This document shows positions 26,248 to 34,322 of a DNA stretch of 41,485 nt, piece after piece; the first letter of the stretch is position 1, and each line of letters opens with the position of its first letter. Below the pieces are notes generated by a model. That model saw only the letters and a list, made by a program, of their open reading frames with translations. It made no database searches and was not told the origin of the DNA. The DNA lies in contig CAIXFN010000102.1 in NCBI GenBank assembly GCA_903918755.1, positions 1 through 41,485 on the forward strand, written 5' to 3'. Position numbers and translations under genes: made by a program. This DNA is from an uncultured Pedosphaera sp. (GTDB lineage Bacteria > Verrucomicrobiota > Verrucomicrobiia > Limisphaerales > Pedosphaeraceae).

Positions 26248-26505
26248 TCGGAAAAGTCCACCTGAATTTCCGGGTCGCCGTTGCCACCCACACCTCCGCC
26301 TTCCCTCCCCAAAAAGGCAGGGACGCCGCTCTCCCGGAGAATCGGCTTCGTCTGGCTCCATCCCCAGCGGCTTGCCCCAATCGCGGTTGGCGGCGTCCGA
26401 CCGGCTGGCGCGGCAACCAGCCGTTCGGACGATCGAATCCGGAATAGGCCGGGCGTCCCCTGGCAAAATGCGCTGAACTTACGCCCGCTTAATTCCCCTG
26501 CGCCC

Positions 26506-26541
26506 CGCACCGCCAAACCAGCAAGCCCGGTTGGCGGTGCG
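26506..26541. terminator. Bidirectional hairpin between convergent genes
   Basis: Left arm CGCACCGCCAAACC (26506-26519) pairs with right arm GGTTGGCGGTGCG (26529-26541) with one bulged A. The loop is about 9 bases. The hairpin sits in the gap between the sensor-kinase stop and the DUF4965-gene stop, close to the latter. There is no T-run, so it may be a weak intrinsic or Rho-assisted terminator. The rest of 26248-26548 shows no gene. Confidence 0.6.
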
Positions 26542-26548
26542 CCCACGC

Positions 26549-29119
26549 TTACTCTGGGCTGCCGACCTCAACGAACCCGGCGTCGATGTATTGACCTCCG
26601 GTGGTTTGATGGCAGTGAATGGCAAGGACATTACGTCCCGGCTGGATGGCTGCCTGACCGGCAGCGGAAAGCGGGAAAGCTTCGTACGCGGAAGTATAGC
26701 CCTTCACCCGCACAGCCGGAACGCCATTGATGTAAACATCGGCATCCTCGTCATGATGCATCCACAACTGCAATTTCCCGGATGGTGCCGGAATCTGCAC
26801 TTCCCGCCGCAGCCAGATATCCGCCGTCTCCCAGATCGTCTTGATCACCGCTCCCGGAGGGTCGCCGGCCCCGAATCCGGCCGCGCCTTCCCGCCAGGTG
26901 GCATCATCGTAACCGCTGCCTGACCAATCGCCGGCCGGCTTGGTGAAGGTGAAACGCCATTTGGATTCAGCCCGGTCCGCCGCGGGAACAATCGCCATCA
27001 CTTTGGGGGCCCGGGGCATCGGCGCCCAATTGGCCGCTTTCGTGACATCCCGGCGGGCCCACTTATTCCATACTTCAGGATTGTAAAGCATCTGCAAAAA
27101 CACGCCACCCACCACCGGTCGCGCCGTAAACCCGACCTTCTTCGCATTCGCCGTCTCGTACCAGTCGGTCAGGGGGGAACGATCCGGGGTCTCATTGAGC
27201 GACCGGAAAACCGGGTCGAAGAGCGCGGCAAAATCCGCCCGATCCTGCGTGAGGGTAGCAGTCCACAAGGTCCAATCCAATTTCGTGTAACCCCGCCGGT
27301 TATCCAGTGGCAAGCCGTACTTGTTTTGCACGCGTTTGTAAAAATTCACCTCATCCCGCAGGGCCTCCGCCGGAAAGAGATGCAAGCCCAGGATCCGGTC
27401 CCAGACCAGATTGTACTTCTGGCTCCAAGTGTCCGATTGGTCAAAGGCCAGGCGGAAATGGTCCCCCTGGCGCGCTTCCTGCACCCACCGACTGGCGAAT
27501 GATTTGGCCAGTTCCCCAAATTCCCTGGCCTTGGCCGCGTCCCCCCGCATTTCGCACATCCGACCAAACGCGCCCAAGGCGACGATGGCCTTCGCACTCA
27601 GATTGACATTGTGCGCCAGGTGCCCAGCGAAATCATCCGTGCACAATTGGTTTTCCGGATCGAATCCCTTGGATTTTAGATAATCGGCCCACTGCTCCAA
27701 TTGCTTCCAATACCGGCCCGCAAATTCCGCGTTGCCTTCCATCTGGGAAACCGCTCCGAAGAGAAGCAGCAGATTGCCGCTTTCCTCCACCGGCATCTGA
27801 TTGTTCACGCCGCGCTCCCCGTCGCCATAGACCTGTCCATTCGCCTGGGGATAGGTCCCCAGGTCATGAGGCGCAAAGGGAAAACGCCAGCGATCGCTCG
27901 CCGCGTAGTTCATGAAGGGAACCAGGAACGACTTCGTAAGCGTGGGCCCAAACAGGAGAAACTGCGGCGACATCGGGTAAAAAACATCGGAAGTGGAAAT
28001 ACATCCATTCGAATGGTTCTCCTTGCAGAACTGCAAAGGTTGCCCGTTGGCGTCCGCCACGAATTGGCCGGCCGCGAAACAGGTCCGGTAGGCCAGGGCG
28101 CAGAGCCGGGCGTAGTTCTTCCCTCCGGCTTGCACCAGATCCGCCATCAATTCGTCATCGAATTTTTCACACCGCTGGCGCAAGGCCGCCAACTCCGTCA
28201 CCGAAGTCTGGATGAGGGCGGCCGCATCCGCACCATTCCGGCGCCAGTAGGGACGCAAATTGCGCTTCATGTACTGGATGGAGTATTCGTCATCATACGC
28301 CAGCAGGAGCCAGCGGGTCACCGCGGTGCCCGCCACCTTGCCCATTTCAAGGGAAAACGCCGCGACGGTGCCCGTGGCCGGGGAATTTGCCTTGCCGGCC
28401 GTTGTCGACGGCAATTCCCCGGTCTGCGCCCAACCGGTCTCACTGGGATCCCGACTGGCGATGACCGCCACGGTGCCGGCTTCCGGGGCCGCCACGTAAA
28501 GATATCCCCAATCGATGCGCAAATCGTCCCCCTTGGCCGCCAGGACCGGCTGGTCCACGGATCCCAGCTTGGTCACCTTCAATCCCGGCATTTTCTCCAG
28601 CGAACCGGTGACTTCCGCATGGAGGTTTTCCACCGTCAATTCGGCCGCGGCATCAAAATAAACCGCGACGTTGTGCGCCTGGCCATCGGTCGCCTGCGCC
28701 GACCAGGTGAGGTAGGTCACGGGGCGCGACAGCACCTCCAGGTCCTCGGGCAGCGCCGGAGTCATGAAGGTAAGCGAGACATTCAATCCCTGCCCCGCGA
28801 AGGAATAAATCGTGCGGGTGGGCAGCACTTCGACACTGGTCTGCGGCAGGGGCGCTGCACCGGCCTCGTCCTTCCCCATAAGCCGGAAAGCCTTACCATC
28901 GATCCGGATCATGCTGGTCAACCGGTGCGCGCGCCCGGTCCAATGCGTCGTGTTGGCGCCCGCAAGCTGGTCGGCGCGCGACCAAATGTTAAAATACGGA
29001 TTGCAAGCCACCAGCGGCACGGCTGGAGGGCGGAAGGAGTTTTCGGCCGCTTGGACGGGTTGCCAGGGAATGGGGGCGGCACAAAATGCCACCAGGAGGA
29101 GGAGCAGAGTCTTTTTCAT
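26549..29119 (-). CDS. Secreted DUF4964/DUF5127/DUF4965 (glutaminase-A-like) protein with C-terminal beta-sandwich
   Basis: This 856-residue exported protein has the signal peptide MKKTLLLLLVAFCAAPIPW. The N-terminal RPPAVPLVACNPYFNIWS is the DUF4964 mark. It is followed by a DUF5127-type beta domain (YSFAGQGLNVSLTFMTPALP) and the DUF4965/DUF1793-type alpha barrel (FCKENHSNGCISTSDVFYPM, LGTYPQANGQVYGDG, MPVEESGNLLLLFGA, YNLVWDRILGL). Fungal members are called glutaminase A, but bacterial members are untested and the toroid resembles glycosidase barrels. A final segment (WLRREVQIPAPSGKLQLWMH, DEDADVYINGVPA) is a galactose-binding-like beta-sandwich. It is 52 bases downstream of GH127 on the same strand, so a carbohydrate role is inferred. 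Confidence 0.85.
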   Translation of the reverse strand: MKKTLLLLLVAFCAAPIPWQPVQAAENSFRPPAVPLVACNPYFNIWSRADQLAGANTTHWTGRAHRLTSMIRIDGKAFRLMGKDEAGAAPLPQTSVEVLPTRTIYSFAGQGLNVSLTFMTPALPEDLEVLSRPVTYLTWSAQATDGQAHNVAVYFDAAAELTVENLHAEVTGSLEKMPGLKVTKLGSVDQPVLAAKGDDLRIDWGYLYVAAPEAGTVAVIASRDPSETGWAQTGELPSTTAGKANSPATGTVAAFSLEMGKVAGTAVTRWLLLAYDDEYSIQYMKRNLRPYWRRNGADAAALIQTSVTELAALRQRCEKFDDELMADLVQAGGKNYARLCALAYRTCFAAGQFVADANGQPLQFCKENHSNGCISTSDVFYPMSPQFLLFGPTLTKSFLVPFMNYAASDRWRFPFAPHDLGTYPQANGQVYGDGERGVNNQMPVEESGNLLLLFGAVSQMEGNAEFAGRYWKQLEQWADYLKSKGFDPENQLCTDDFAGHLAHNVNLSAKAIVALGAFGRMCEMRGDAAKAREFGELAKSFASRWVQEARQGDHFRLAFDQSDTWSQKYNLVWDRILGLHLFPAEALRDEVNFYKRVQNKYGLPLDNRRGYTKLDWTLWTATLTQDRADFAALFDPVFRSLNETPDRSPLTDWYETANAKKVGFTARPVVGGVFLQMLYNPEVWNKWARRDVTKAANWAPMPRAPKVMAIVPAADRAESKWRFTFTKPAGDWSGSGYDDATWREGAAGFGAGDPPGAVIKTIWETADIWLRREVQIPAPSGKLQLWMHHDEDADVYINGVPAVRVKGYTSAYEAFPLSAAGQAAIQPGRNVLAIHCHQTTGGQYIDAGFVEVGSPE

Positions 29120-29171
29120 ATTAAATGGGGAAATTTGTGAGGGAGCGGCATAGCCACTTCACCGGCGTCGG

Positions 29172-31685
29172 TCACGGCACCTCCCACTCCAGGATCCCGG
29201 CGCTGAATTTGGGTTCGAGCTGGATCTCCAGGCGCAGGGCGCTGGTGGTGATGGGCGGAAAAGTGCAGCGATTCATGACATCCTTTTTGGCGGCCAATTC
29301 CACCCCCGGCACCACTTCCCACCCCGCCTCGGTCTGGTAAAGCAGGCGCGCCGACTGCGGCACACGGCATTGACCGTGTCCGGTGTCGTCAAACCAGTAA
29401 ACGCCGGTCTGACTGATGGTCTTGGCCGAGCCGAAATCAAATTGCACCCATTCCCGGGTGCCTTGATGCGGCCAGAAGGTCAGGCGCGGCACCGCCTCAT
29501 CATCGGAACTGGCAGGCACCAGACCATCCGCCACTGCTGCCACGGAATCACCCCCGAAGCAATGCGAGGCCGTGGTTTTGTATTTGGCGGGTTTTGGTGC
29601 TGGGGCGGCCTGCCAGTGGTTTCCCGTTTTCGCATCCTCCGTCACGGTGGGAAAAGCGGCGATGCGCAACCGGGCGGCGCCCATCGGCACCAATTCCACG
29701 GTTTCCACCGGCTCGGGAGTGTACGCGGGGCTGGGTTGCAGGACGGCGCAGAGGCCATGACGATCGAGGGTCCATTCCGGAATCTTGCGCGCCGGCGCAG
29801 TCAACAACAGTGGCACAGTTTCCAAAGTGAAAGGAAAATTGTTGGTCGGCCACGGACGGCGGGTCAAATGGAAGGTGGCGGCGAGATCACGGCCCGGCGA
29901 CCCCAGTCCGTAATTCCACGGGCTGGTCGGATGGATTTCATAAGAGGGCCACAGCGAGGGATCGGCGTCCTTCTGCCAACTGGAATCGCCGATGGCGGTT
30001 TTCGTGCTGTCCTGCCGTTCATAGCGCTCGCCGATTTTCAGGGCGAAAGTAAGCGGGCCATAATCCACGCTCACACTGTTCTGGTTGTTCGTCCAGGTGC
30101 GCAGGCTCAGCTCCATGGGCAACTCCAGCCGGACACGATCCTGATCATGCCAGGTGCGGGCCAGCCGCACAAAGCCGCCCGCACGGGCATGTACTGCCTC
30201 TTCCCGGTCGTTCACCCATACCCGCGCCGCCTGGCACCATCCGGGAATTCGCAAGGCCAGCGGAAAAGCGACCGGTGCCTTTGTGCGGAGGACAAAATTC
30301 ACGCTCTCCTCAAAGGGATAATGGGTTTCTTCGGCGATGGTTACCGTCCCGCCGTCCCCCACCCGTGCCGTTACTTCGTTGGCGGAAAACAAGGTGGCGC
30401 AGAGTCCGTCGTCCGCCGTGGCCATCCACAGGTTTCGGCTGAAGTACGGCCAACCCATGGAGTGATTGTGCTGGCAGCACCGCGAACTGAACGGGTTCAT
30501 CAACAGAAAAGGCCCCCCGTTGCCGATCCCCGGCGCATGATTCTTCGCATCGCTCAACACCATGTTGGGCGCCGTCAGATAACGCAACGCCCGAAAATCC
30601 GGCATCACCGCGGCCGGATAGGAATTGAATGCCACCGTTTCGCAATTATCAGCCCAACCGGGATCCCCGGTGAGTTGGAACAAAATCTCATCCGAGAGCA
30701 TCTGCTCCACAAAACCGCAGGTTTCCGTGGCCTGACGCGGGTCGACAAAGCCGCGGCGGGAAACCTCATCCCCGCCATACATACCGCCTGGCACCTGGCC
30801 GTAACGGGTCCGGATGAGGCGGAAATCCGCATAAGTGGCCTCGGTGTCCGCCGCATTGTGGGTGAGCATCGCGATCGTGGCGGGTTCCCGGAATGACTGG
30901 GCTACATTCACATTGTGCCAGTCAGGGAGATCCCCCTTCATCGTCCAGTTGGCCGTCCGGCGGTGAATCTTCCGGGCCAGGTCCAGCAATTCCGAATCTC
31001 CCGTGCGGTTGTACAGCCAGAAAACGCTATAAAGATTGTCGCCCCCGCGCATGTGCTGCCAATAGTGGGTGAGAAATTTCGCGTCCGGCACGGTGTTTTG
31101 AAAATGAAAATAGCGGGTCATCAGCGCCGGAACCCGGGGATCGCCGGTGCGCTCATGAAAGGTCTGCAGGCAATACAACATGAGCATGTTAGCCCAGAAA
31201 TCCCGTGACCCGTCCTCGAACTTCTGATCGGGTCCAAAGTCCCCATCCGGCCGTTGGCTCGCCAGTACGCCCTCGATCCAAAGATTCACCTCCGCCTTCA
31301 TCCGGGAATCATCGAGAACATAGGCCAGTTCAATGTAACCCCGCAGCCAGTAGGGCAACTCCTCCCAGCCATATTCACCCTTCCCGGTCTTGCTCAACCA
31401 GGCGCTGTCAGCCTTTTGCAACCAGGAACTAATCTCCCCCAAATGGCCCGTGAGTCCATCCCGCTGGCGCTCGAGATAGGTCAGCAACCAACCCCGTGGG
31501 CGGACCGCCCCGGAAGGCAGGGGCAGAAGTGCCGTGGGGCTGAGCGGAGCGCGCTCCCCGACATAAAAATGGTTGGTGGCCACCCCCACGGGCAGTCGTT
31601 CCAAAACCGTGGAATTGTCCACCGGGGCCGCGGCCAGGGCGAACGAGATCGAGCAAATGAGTCCTAAAGTGGCGGATGTTTTCAT
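29172..31685 (-). CDS. Secreted beta-L-arabinofuranosidase, GH127-like (DUF1680)
   Basis: This 837-residue exported enzyme has the signal peptide MKTSATLGLICSISFALAAA. The (alpha/alpha)6 barrel has the family segments VRPRGWLLTYLERQRDGLTG, EELPYWLRGYIELAYVL and DLPDWHNVNVAQSFREPA. The zinc-linked catalytic set seen in HypBA1-type enzymes is present: Glu and Cys in ATETCGFVEQM and the Cys pair in FSSRCCQHNHSMGWP. The beta-sandwich with FPLALRIPGWC follows, then a C-terminal discoidin-like domain (TISQTGVYWFDDTGHG, TTSALRLEIQLEPKFSAGIL). ATG 31685 gives the signal peptide; a start at 31757 would add 24 residues. GH127 and GH146 are hard to separate by eye. It sits in a same-strand run with a lipoprotein and the DUF4965 protein. 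Confidence 0.9.
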   Translation of the reverse strand: MKTSATLGLICSISFALAAAPVDNSTVLERLPVGVATNHFYVGERAPLSPTALLPLPSGAVRPRGWLLTYLERQRDGLTGHLGEISSWLQKADSAWLSKTGKGEYGWEELPYWLRGYIELAYVLDDSRMKAEVNLWIEGVLASQRPDGDFGPDQKFEDGSRDFWANMLMLYCLQTFHERTGDPRVPALMTRYFHFQNTVPDAKFLTHYWQHMRGGDNLYSVFWLYNRTGDSELLDLARKIHRRTANWTMKGDLPDWHNVNVAQSFREPATIAMLTHNAADTEATYADFRLIRTRYGQVPGGMYGGDEVSRRGFVDPRQATETCGFVEQMLSDEILFQLTGDPGWADNCETVAFNSYPAAVMPDFRALRYLTAPNMVLSDAKNHAPGIGNGGPFLLMNPFSSRCCQHNHSMGWPYFSRNLWMATADDGLCATLFSANEVTARVGDGGTVTIAEETHYPFEESVNFVLRTKAPVAFPLALRIPGWCQAARVWVNDREEAVHARAGGFVRLARTWHDQDRVRLELPMELSLRTWTNNQNSVSVDYGPLTFALKIGERYERQDSTKTAIGDSSWQKDADPSLWPSYEIHPTSPWNYGLGSPGRDLAATFHLTRRPWPTNNFPFTLETVPLLLTAPARKIPEWTLDRHGLCAVLQPSPAYTPEPVETVELVPMGAARLRIAAFPTVTEDAKTGNHWQAAPAPKPAKYKTTASHCFGGDSVAAVADGLVPASSDDEAVPRLTFWPHQGTREWVQFDFGSAKTISQTGVYWFDDTGHGQCRVPQSARLLYQTEAGWEVVPGVELAAKKDVMNRCTFPPITTSALRLEIQLEPKFSAGILEWEVP

Positions 31686-31802
31686 GGTTTGGTGAGGGGT
31701 ACGGTCACGGGATAGTCTCCCGACGGGAGGGAACAAATGAAGCAACGGTCCGATCATTCATGGGCGGGACGGCCCGCCGACGGGAAATCAAAAGCAGCCG
31801 AT

Positions 31803-32204
31803 TCAAGGCGCTCCCGGGGCGGCAGGCGCTACGTTCGCCCGTCGACCGGTGATGCTCCGCAGCGCCTTCACGGCCTCCACGGCCCCCGCATCGCCCTGAT
31901 CGGCAGCGATGAATGCCTCGGTGCCCAACTGGTCAATTGCGCCGGCCAGCGCTTCCGCCTGGGGCGCTGGCAATTCCGCCCCCTTGTTGTGCAGCGCCAC
32001 GAGAGTGTTGGCGGCCTCCGCGTAATGATGACCCTGCCAGGCGGCCAGGCCGTCGGCCCATAGCTTCTTCAATTCGGGGGTGGCCGAAGCAAAGGCCGCA
32101 GTCCGGGCGTTTCCAGCAGAACCAGCTTTGGAACAACCACTCAAAAGCAAACCCAACCCCAGAGCGAGCACCAACCCCGACCACCGCTTGATTCCCATTT
32201 TCAT
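31803..32204 (-). CDS. Small lipoprotein of unknown function
   Basis: This 133-residue protein has a signal peptide ending in the lipobox LLSGC (residues 20-24), so it is probably anchored in the outer or inner membrane. The rest is Ala-rich and helical (ELKKLWADGLAAWQGHHYAE, AANTLVALHNKGAELPAPQA), suggesting one or two TPR-like hairpins. No recognised family. It lies between the prepilin-type protein (25 bases upstream) and GH127 (117 bases downstream) on the same strand. Confidence 0.8.
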   Translation of the reverse strand: MKMGIKRWSGLVLALGLGLLLSGCSKAGSAGNARTAAFASATPELKKLWADGLAAWQGHHYAEAANTLVALHNKGAELPAPQAEALAGAIDQLGTEAFIAADQGDAGAVEAVKALRSITGRRANVAPAAPGAP

Positions 32205-32229
32205 TTTGCGTCTTTGTTTATGCCAGCCA

Positions 32230-33063
32230 TCAGAGGTCCAGCATGTTTAACCAGAAAGGATTGGCCGTCCAACTGGCCTCTGCATGGGGCAGATTGTCGC
32301 TATTCCAGCGGCCGCGCCAATAGTTGTTCAGCGGATTGCGAACGTCGTTCCGTTTGGGCTCCTCCACATGACCATCGCAGAAGGCCAGGTCGGTACGAAA
32401 GTTATGGCGGTTGGAGGGGCATTGCGCGTGGCCGGCGCTGTCATCCGTGGGATCCATATTGCCGTTATAGCTGATGAGGGAGGCATTGCGCAGCGCCGGC
32501 ACATCGCCATAGGCGATCATCTCCGCCGGCCGGGCAATCCGGGATTCTTTCACCGGGCCCTGGGTCAATCCGCCGTCAATATCCCCACCCAATCCCAGTT
32601 GGGGCACCGCCCCCAAATTCAATCCCCAGTCATTGATGCCATACGAAAAGCGCGCGTGGTCGCTGATGCCATAGGGATCCGAGACTCCAGCGAGATTGAT
32701 CGCGCCGAGGGTTTTGTTCACGTTCGTATCCCAGGCTGCCTCGGGCAGGGCTGCCGGGCACAGGAAGGCCGCCCGGTTGTTTCCCATGTAAGGCAACAGC
32801 CGCGGCGCCCAGACGTAATACACCCCACGGACGGTGGAAAGTGAGGCCGTGTAGGTCCCGGTGTCAGCCACGTACATAGTGGTGGCGAGCCCCATCTGGT
32901 GCAAATTACTGATGCACGCGGTCTGTTTGGCCTTTGATTTCGCCCGGCTGAGCACGGGCAGCAACATCCCCGCCAGGATGGCAATGATGGCGATGACCAC
33001 GAGGAGTTCGATCAAAGTGAAACCGTGTGCCTGCGTCCGCCCGTTCCGAAAGTTTTTATTCAT
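32230..33063 (-). CDS. Prepilin-type N-terminal cleavage/methylation protein (DUF1559-like)
   Basis: This 277-residue protein has the class III leader [19 protein letters not shown] and then [20 protein letters not shown]. The family's C-terminal motif is present as [15 protein letters not shown], the H-X9-DG type. The body includes [20 protein letters not shown] and a Cys-containing segment FLCPAALPE. Such proteins are exported through a type II/IV-pilus-like system and may build fibres or act in secretion of neighbouring enzymes. It is the first gene of the four-gene minus-strand run that includes the lipoprotein, GH127 and DUF4965 protein. Confidence 0.9.
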   Translation of the reverse strand: MNKNFRNGRTQAHGFTLIELLVVIAIIAILAGMLLPVLSRAKSKAKQTACISNLHQMGLATTMYVADTGTYTASLSTVRGVYYVWAPRLLPYMGNNRAAFLCPAALPEAAWDTNVNKTLGAINLAGVSDPYGISDHARFSYGINDWGLNLGAVPQLGLGGDIDGGLTQGPVKESRIARPAEMIAYGDVPALRNASLISYNGNMDPTDDSAGHAQCPSNRHNFRTDLAFCDGHVEEPKRNDVRNPLNNYWRGRWNSDNLPHAEASWTANPFWLNMLDL

Positions 33064-34126
33064 AGCTCATCGATATTTCCAAACCACGACCATCAGCCCT
33101 GCCGGGGTAATTTAAAGGCTAACGCAAAAAAGATAGCAATGCCCTTTGGCATTATCAAGCGCGGACGCAGGCGGCGAAAAGCCGCGCCGCCCCGCGCCCC
33201 CATCCTTAGAACTTCGAATCTCATGGAACTTGCGTGGCCCGCAACGACGGCAGACCAGCCCTCTTCTCCCTTCCCAGAAACTGGATTAAGTTTGTATAAC
33301 CTGGACTCGGGGGGAAACAGGGGATTGATTAGCCGCGACAATGCGCAAAAATCGCCAAACGGAACCAAATGACCGAAGATCGTGGCAGGCAATATCCATT
33401 CCGCTCGAGATCACCTCGAAACTGGATTAAGTGTCCGGAAGTTGGACTCCGACAGAAACTCCGGAAATTGATTCACCGCAAAGCGCCCCCTCCTTCGCCG
33501 GGGAGGCGGTTGGCTGGTTGGGCGCAACCCAGCAAATCGAAACTGGATTAAGTTTGTGTAACCTGGACTCGAATCCGAAAATGAGGGCAGCAATTCCGGT
33601 GACGTCTGATGAAAAGGGTGAGCAATCAAGATTATCGATAACGGTGTTGGCTCCAGAATTGGGTGGGTTTGAGGAAGCGGTCGGGCGGGGGCGGCAGGCC
33701 GCGCACCGGTTGGGACGGCACGCGGCGATGCCAGCCGAAGGGCGACTGCCCGGACTCATCCGCCTGGTAAACGGATACACATTAGTATGTCAAAGAGCAG
33801 GCCGCGCGGCACGTTGGTTCCGCTGAGCCAAAATTCAGGCGTTGCCGGGTGACCCCGGTTCCCCTTCGCTCAAGAGCTTCCCCTGACAGGACGCGGGGCA
33901 GGCGGCGCGCCGGTTGCCGAAAATAGATCAGCCCCCATCCATTCATAGCACAAGTTGGGGCGTTTCGAATTGCTACGGGGGGAATTTAGCGGCATTTGGT
34001 TGGTAACGACCAGGAGCGCCTCAAAAGCGGTCCGGAAGAGAGCGTCGGCGGTTGGCGAGTCGCGGCGATTCAGGACGTCGGCGGCGACATTGGCATATTT
34101 TTTATTTCGGCGATGGGACAAGTTGC
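33064..34126. other. Gene-poor region between the pseudopilin gene and the gene remnant
   Basis: About 1.06 kb with no convincing gene. It contains the promoter side of the pseudopilin operon and the 33-bp repeats annotated separately (33277-33571). Open frames exist on both strands but lack family features, and several simply read through the repeats. An AT-rich patch (TATTTTTTATTTC near 34097) lies close to the remnant. Confidence 0.5.
33277..33571. repeat. Three direct copies of a 33-bp dispersed repeat
   Basis: Copies begin at 33277, 33418 and 33539. Copies 1 and 3 (33277-33309 and 33539-33571) agree at 32 of 33 positions: GAAACTGGATTAAG, TTTGTRTAAC, CTGGACTCG. Copy 2 shares the first 15 bases and a TGGACTC end, but its middle has diverged. 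Copies 1 and 2 also resemble each other just downstream (GAAAC...ATTGATT..CCGC), so the full unit may be near 60-65 bp. Spacings are 141 and 121 bases. On the minus strand the unit reads ESRLYKLNPVS in one frame, but there is no supporting gene. Confidence 0.8.
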
Positions 34127-34322
34127 TTAATCGTCTATTTTTGGATAGATCAATGCTTTCGCCTCCTGCGTGGCCAGCCACCACACCAGATGAGTGTTGT
34201 CCGCCAGTTTGCTGTCGAGCGTGGGTTTCCGTTGGTCGGCCGGCAGCGGAGGCAGGAGCCGGTCGTTCTCCTGCATCAGTCCACCCCAACCGCGCCAACG
34301 CTTTTGCAGGCTAAACCAGCGC
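34127..34322 (-). pseudogene. C-terminal gene remnant abutting the kinase gene
   Basis: Directly after the kinase stop, in a different minus-strand frame, there is an open frame reading NERWFSLQKRWRGWGG, then LMQENDRLLPPLPADQRKP, then LADNTHLVWWLATQEAKAL, ending at TAA 34127-34129. The text is protein-like (Trp-rich, mixed polar) and has no start codon with a family-like N-terminus. An internal ATG at 34276 would give only 49 residues. I do not recognise the family. The simplest reading is the 3' end of a gene whose front was lost where the kinase gene now joins. Confidence 0.4.
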
